Of a stretch of 7,149 nucleotides of DNA, positions 5,321-7,149 are shown piece after piece; within the stretch, counting starts at the first letter, position 1; each line of letters opens with the position of its first letter. Position numbers and translations under genes: made by a program. Where the stretch lies: positions 1-7,149 of the forward strand of contig JAFGOL010000080.1 of the NCBI GenBank assembly GCA_016926495.1, read 5' to 3'. The notes under the pieces were generated by a model. It was given only the letters and a program-made list of their open reading frames with translations, was not told the DNA's origin and searched no databases. This DNA is from Oligoflexia bacterium. GTDB lineage: Bacteria > Bdellovibrionota > JAFGOL01.

Positions 5321-6307
5321 TTACCTGATTTCCTTGATGATAAAAATATTACCCTTGACGATGTTCCCGCTTTTGATCTCGGAATAGGAAACTATGACAT
5401 CACGTTTGACGCTCCTGTTGTCTACTGTGAATTTGTGCTCCCTGTCTGTTTTCAGCATATCGAGGCTGATCCCGTAATTGGCAAGAATTTCCCCGAACCT
5501 GAATTTGTAATTGATACCGGCAATTCCCAAAAGTCCGGATGCCTTTTCGTTAATATGGGAGATGATCCCCGACTCATCGGTGATAACGATACCGTCGTAA
5601 ACGCAGGATAGCAGTTCGTTAACGGCGTCTTCCGCGGATAGTCCCATAAAATCGTGATTATAAACGGCAAGGAAAATACTTAACGAAAAGAAAACAAGGG
5701 AGAACGAGCCTACGGGAGCTATTCCCGTATAATGAATCAGCAGGGAGGAGAGTATGCTTACGGTGGCTCCCCCCGTGATGTATATAATGGGTTTCCTGTA
5801 TTTGGAATTTTTTCCTTTGTTGCTTATGTTGAATATAAGGGTAATCGCGATCAGTGTGGGTAATACCTCGCAAAGCAGCAGAAACGGCTGGAAGAGAGGC
5901 CCCTTTACTATCACTGTGCCGGCGGACGTGGCAATGATGTCGGTAACGATAAGCTTTTTGGAAATGCCCAGGTATGCGAATATTATGTCGACGACGAGTA
6001 TTCCGTAAAAGATGTAATCGTATTTCCTGTTTATAAATATATAAATTATGTTCATAAAAAGAAGGCCGGTGGGTATGTAAAGAAGTTGTGCGAACAGGCT
6101 GACCGTCTGCTTGTATTCTATTTCGATCGGCATCCTGTTGATGTAGTCTGCGAGGGCCCACATCGAGATAAAGCCGGTCTGCAGAAGGAATGCCTTGTTT
6201 ATCCTTGTGCGTATTTTTTGCGCCGACACATAAACAAAAATATATGAATTGAAAAGGAAATTGAACAAGGCCAGCAAGGAACTTACAAAATCGTTATGAC
6301 TGTACAA
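5321..6307 (-). CDS. 7TM-PAS receptor-like membrane protein lacking a kinase domain
   Basis: The 328 residues begin with about seven membrane helices (near 8-28, 38-57, 68-92, 97-115, 137-160, 172-194, 200-217). They match the N-terminal 7TM module of many histidine kinases, including the typical AFLLQTGFISMWALADY stretch. A PAS domain follows (about 228-328: LLSCVYDGIVITDESGIISHINEKASGLLG) and ends at IFIIKEIR, where a PAC-type motif would normally lead into HisKA. The protein stops there, so there is no H box, ATPase, GGDEF or other output domain. It probably senses a signal at the membrane and signals through a partner, or it is a truncated kinase. The start is TTG at 6307, supported by AGGGG eight bases upstream; the first internal ATG would remove the first two helices. 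The small unknown gene follows in the same operon. Confidence 0.85.
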   Translation of the reverse strand: MYSHNDFVSSLLALFNFLFNSYIFVYVSAQKIRTRINKAFLLQTGFISMWALADYINRMPIEIEYKQTVSLFAQLLYIPTGLLFMNIIYIFINRKYDYIFYGILVVDIIFAYLGISKKLIVTDIIATSAGTVIVKGPLFQPFLLLCEVLPTLIAITLIFNISNKGKNSKYRKPIIYITGGATVSILSSLLIHYTGIAPVGSFSLVFFSLSIFLAVYNHDFMGLSAEDAVNELLSCVYDGIVITDESGIISHINEKASGLLGIAGINYKFRFGEILANYGISLDMLKTDREHKFTVDNRSVKRDVIVSYSEIKSGNIVKGNIFIIKEIR

Positions 6308-6315
6308 GATATAAA

Positions 6316-6320
6316 CCCCT
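6316..6320 (-). promoter_or_regulatory. Ribosome binding site deciding the receptor TTG start
   Basis: On the minus strand AGGGG lies eight bases before the TTG at 6307. There is no ATG near it in frame, so it supports a TTG start that keeps the first transmembrane helix. Confidence 0.65.
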
Positions 6321-6336
6321 GTTTTCTAAAAATTTG

Positions 6337-6364
6337 TTTACATTATATACGTTAAGATTAAACT
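6337..6364 (+). promoter_or_regulatory. Possible mnmA promoter overlapping the divergent one
   Basis: TTTACA (6337-6342, 5/6), a 16-bp spacer and TAAACT (6359-6364, 4/6) lie seven bases before ATG 6372. Transcription would begin at the start codon. It overlaps the receptor promoter, so the two would compete. The weak -10 makes this tentative. Confidence 0.3.
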
Positions 6365-6369
6365 TACAA
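6342..6369 (-). promoter_or_regulatory. Predicted sigma70 promoter of the receptor operon
   Basis: On the minus strand, TTGTAA (6369-6364, 4/6), a 16-bp spacer and a perfect TATAAT (6347-6342) would start transcription near 6335. That gives a leader of about 28 bases that contains the AGGGG ribosome binding site. Confidence 0.6.
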
Positions 6370-6371
6370 GC

Positions 6372-7149
6372 ATGAAGAAAAGGGTGCTTGTAGCTTTGTC
6401 AGGGGGCGTTGACTCGTCTGTCGCGGCCCTGTTGCTTAAAAGCCGGGGGTTTGAAATTACCGGGGTAACAATGCGTGTTTCGGAAGGCGGCGAAATCAGT
6501 GTGGCTGATGCCGCAAAATTCTGTAATGATGCGGGTATTCACCACATAGTTCTTGATCTTGAAAAGGAATTTAAGGAAATTGTTATAGGGAACTTTATCA
6601 GGGATTACAGACTGGGCAGGACACCTAATCCCTGCGCTTTGTGCAACAGGCACTTTAAGTTTGGTTTTTTATTAAATGAAGCGGTTAATAACGGTTGTGA
6701 TTTTCTGGCTACGGGTCATTATGCTAAAATAGTTGTTGATAACGGCAGGACGTATATAGGCAGGGCTGCTGACGGAGGCAAGGACCAGTCATATTTTCTT
6801 TTTGGCATCAGGCCTTCCGCCCTTGAAAGGATAATTTTTCCGTTAGGCGATATTACCAAGGATGAGGTACGCGGGATTGCCGTGGATAACAATCTGTGCT
6901 GCCTGGAGAGGGAGGAGTCGCAGGATATATGTTTTATGTCCGGAGGCGATTACAGGGACTTTGTACGCCAGTTTTTAAAAAACGGTACAGAGCAGGGAGA
7001 TATAAAACATGTGAACGGCAGGATCATGGGCAGGCATAACGGCCTCTATAATTATACAATAGGCCAGAAAAGGGGACTCGGCCTGAACCATCACGAAAGC
7101 CTGTATGTAATAAGGATTGACAGGGAGCGTAACGAACTTATTGTGGGTG
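6372..7149 (+). CDS. mnmA: tRNA-specific 2-thiouridylase MnmA (3' truncated by window)
   Basis: The first 259 residues of MnmA (TrmU) are present; about 100 more, forming the C-terminal beta barrel, lie beyond the edge. The enzyme adenylates and then thiolates U34 in the anticodons of Lys, Glu and Gln tRNAs, using sulfur relayed to its active cysteines. The PP-loop ATP motif SGGVDSS is at 10-16. The catalytic Cys is C91 in RTPNPCALCN, and the second active Cys is C187 in SQDICFM. Also present are TGHYAKI (114-120), KDQSYFLFG (137-145), and the tRNA-binding NYTIGQKRGLG (227-237). The linker after GVTMR is short and lacks the Cys pair common in Clostridia-type homologues. No Shine-Dalgarno precedes the ATG. 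The gene is divergent from the receptor operon with a 64-bp gap. Identification is secure. Confidence 0.97.
   Translation, partial: MKKRVLVALSGGVDSSVAALLLKSRGFEITGVTMRVSEGGEISVADAAKFCNDAGIHHIVLDLEKEFKEIVIGNFIRDYRLGRTPNPCALCNRHFKFGFLLNEAVNNGCDFLATGHYAKIVVDNGRTYIGRAADGGKDQSYFLFGIRPSALERIIFPLGDITKDEVRGIAVDNNLCCLEREESQDICFMSGGDYRDFVRQFLKNGTEQGDIKHVNGRIMGRHNGLYNYTIGQKRGLGLNHHESLYVIRIDRERNELIVG

Noticed and set aside
5303..5340. Frameshifted or disrupted histidine kinase domain after the PAS
   Set aside because: No H box, N box or G box remnant appears in any frame between the receptor stop and 4862. The region encodes a distinct small protein, so a simple frameshift does not explain the missing transmitter.
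5658..6161. Second minus-strand open frame of 167 codons within the receptor gene
   Set aside because: It is rich in His, Arg and Gln and lies fully inside the well-supported 7TM-PAS frame. It has no motif, so it is an out-of-frame shadow.

Overview
The window looks like bacterial chromosome of moderate GC. It has intact genes, tight packing, both strands in use, and ATG, GTG and TTG starts. AGG (Arg) and ATA (Ile) codons are common. MnmA, a KtrAB-type potassium system, a small bacterial RRM protein and PAS histidine-kinase modules all point to Bacteria. The mix fits an uncultured or deep-branching lineage, but I cannot name a phylum from the sequence alone. I see no transposon, phage, CRISPR or tRNA signal.

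Layout, left to right. (1) Positions 2-1050, + strand: the 3' end of a TrkH/KtrB potassium channel subunit and its complete cytosolic RCK partner (KtrA/TrkA), an operon for K+ uptake. (2) 1047-1994, - strand: an AEC-family (auxin efflux carrier/malate permease-like) membrane transporter, convergent with ktrA and sharing four bases with it at the stop codons. (3) About 2051-3163, + strand: a soluble PAS-histidine kinase with a Cys-rich PAS insertion, divergent from the transporter. The short gap between them holds a 9-bp inverted repeat over a likely promoter, and a 14-bp perfect palindrome sits on the transporter start. (4) 3303-3560, + strand: an 85-residue RRM RNA-binding protein with a consensus ribosome binding site and a clear intrinsic terminator (3597-3629). 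(5) 6307 back to 3662, - strand: a 7TM-PAS receptor without an output domain, a small beta-rich unknown protein in the same reading frame just after a single stop codon, and a divergent 377-residue SAICAR-synthetase (PurC)-like enzyme with its own consensus promoter. (6) 6372 to the end, + strand: mnmA (tRNA 2-thiouridylase), truncated by the window edge.

The most interesting points are these. The PurC-like protein keeps the family fold motifs but has a rewritten metal/ATP loop, and it sits far from any purine gene. It and the histidine kinase share the same start architecture (-35, 16 bp, -10, exactly 10 bp, ATG, with GCCGG in the same place), which suggests leaderless or nearly leaderless mRNAs. 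The kinase has a four-Cys PAS. The receptor lacks a transmitter and lies in frame with the next gene. All functional statements rest on motif reading by eye; no database search was possible.
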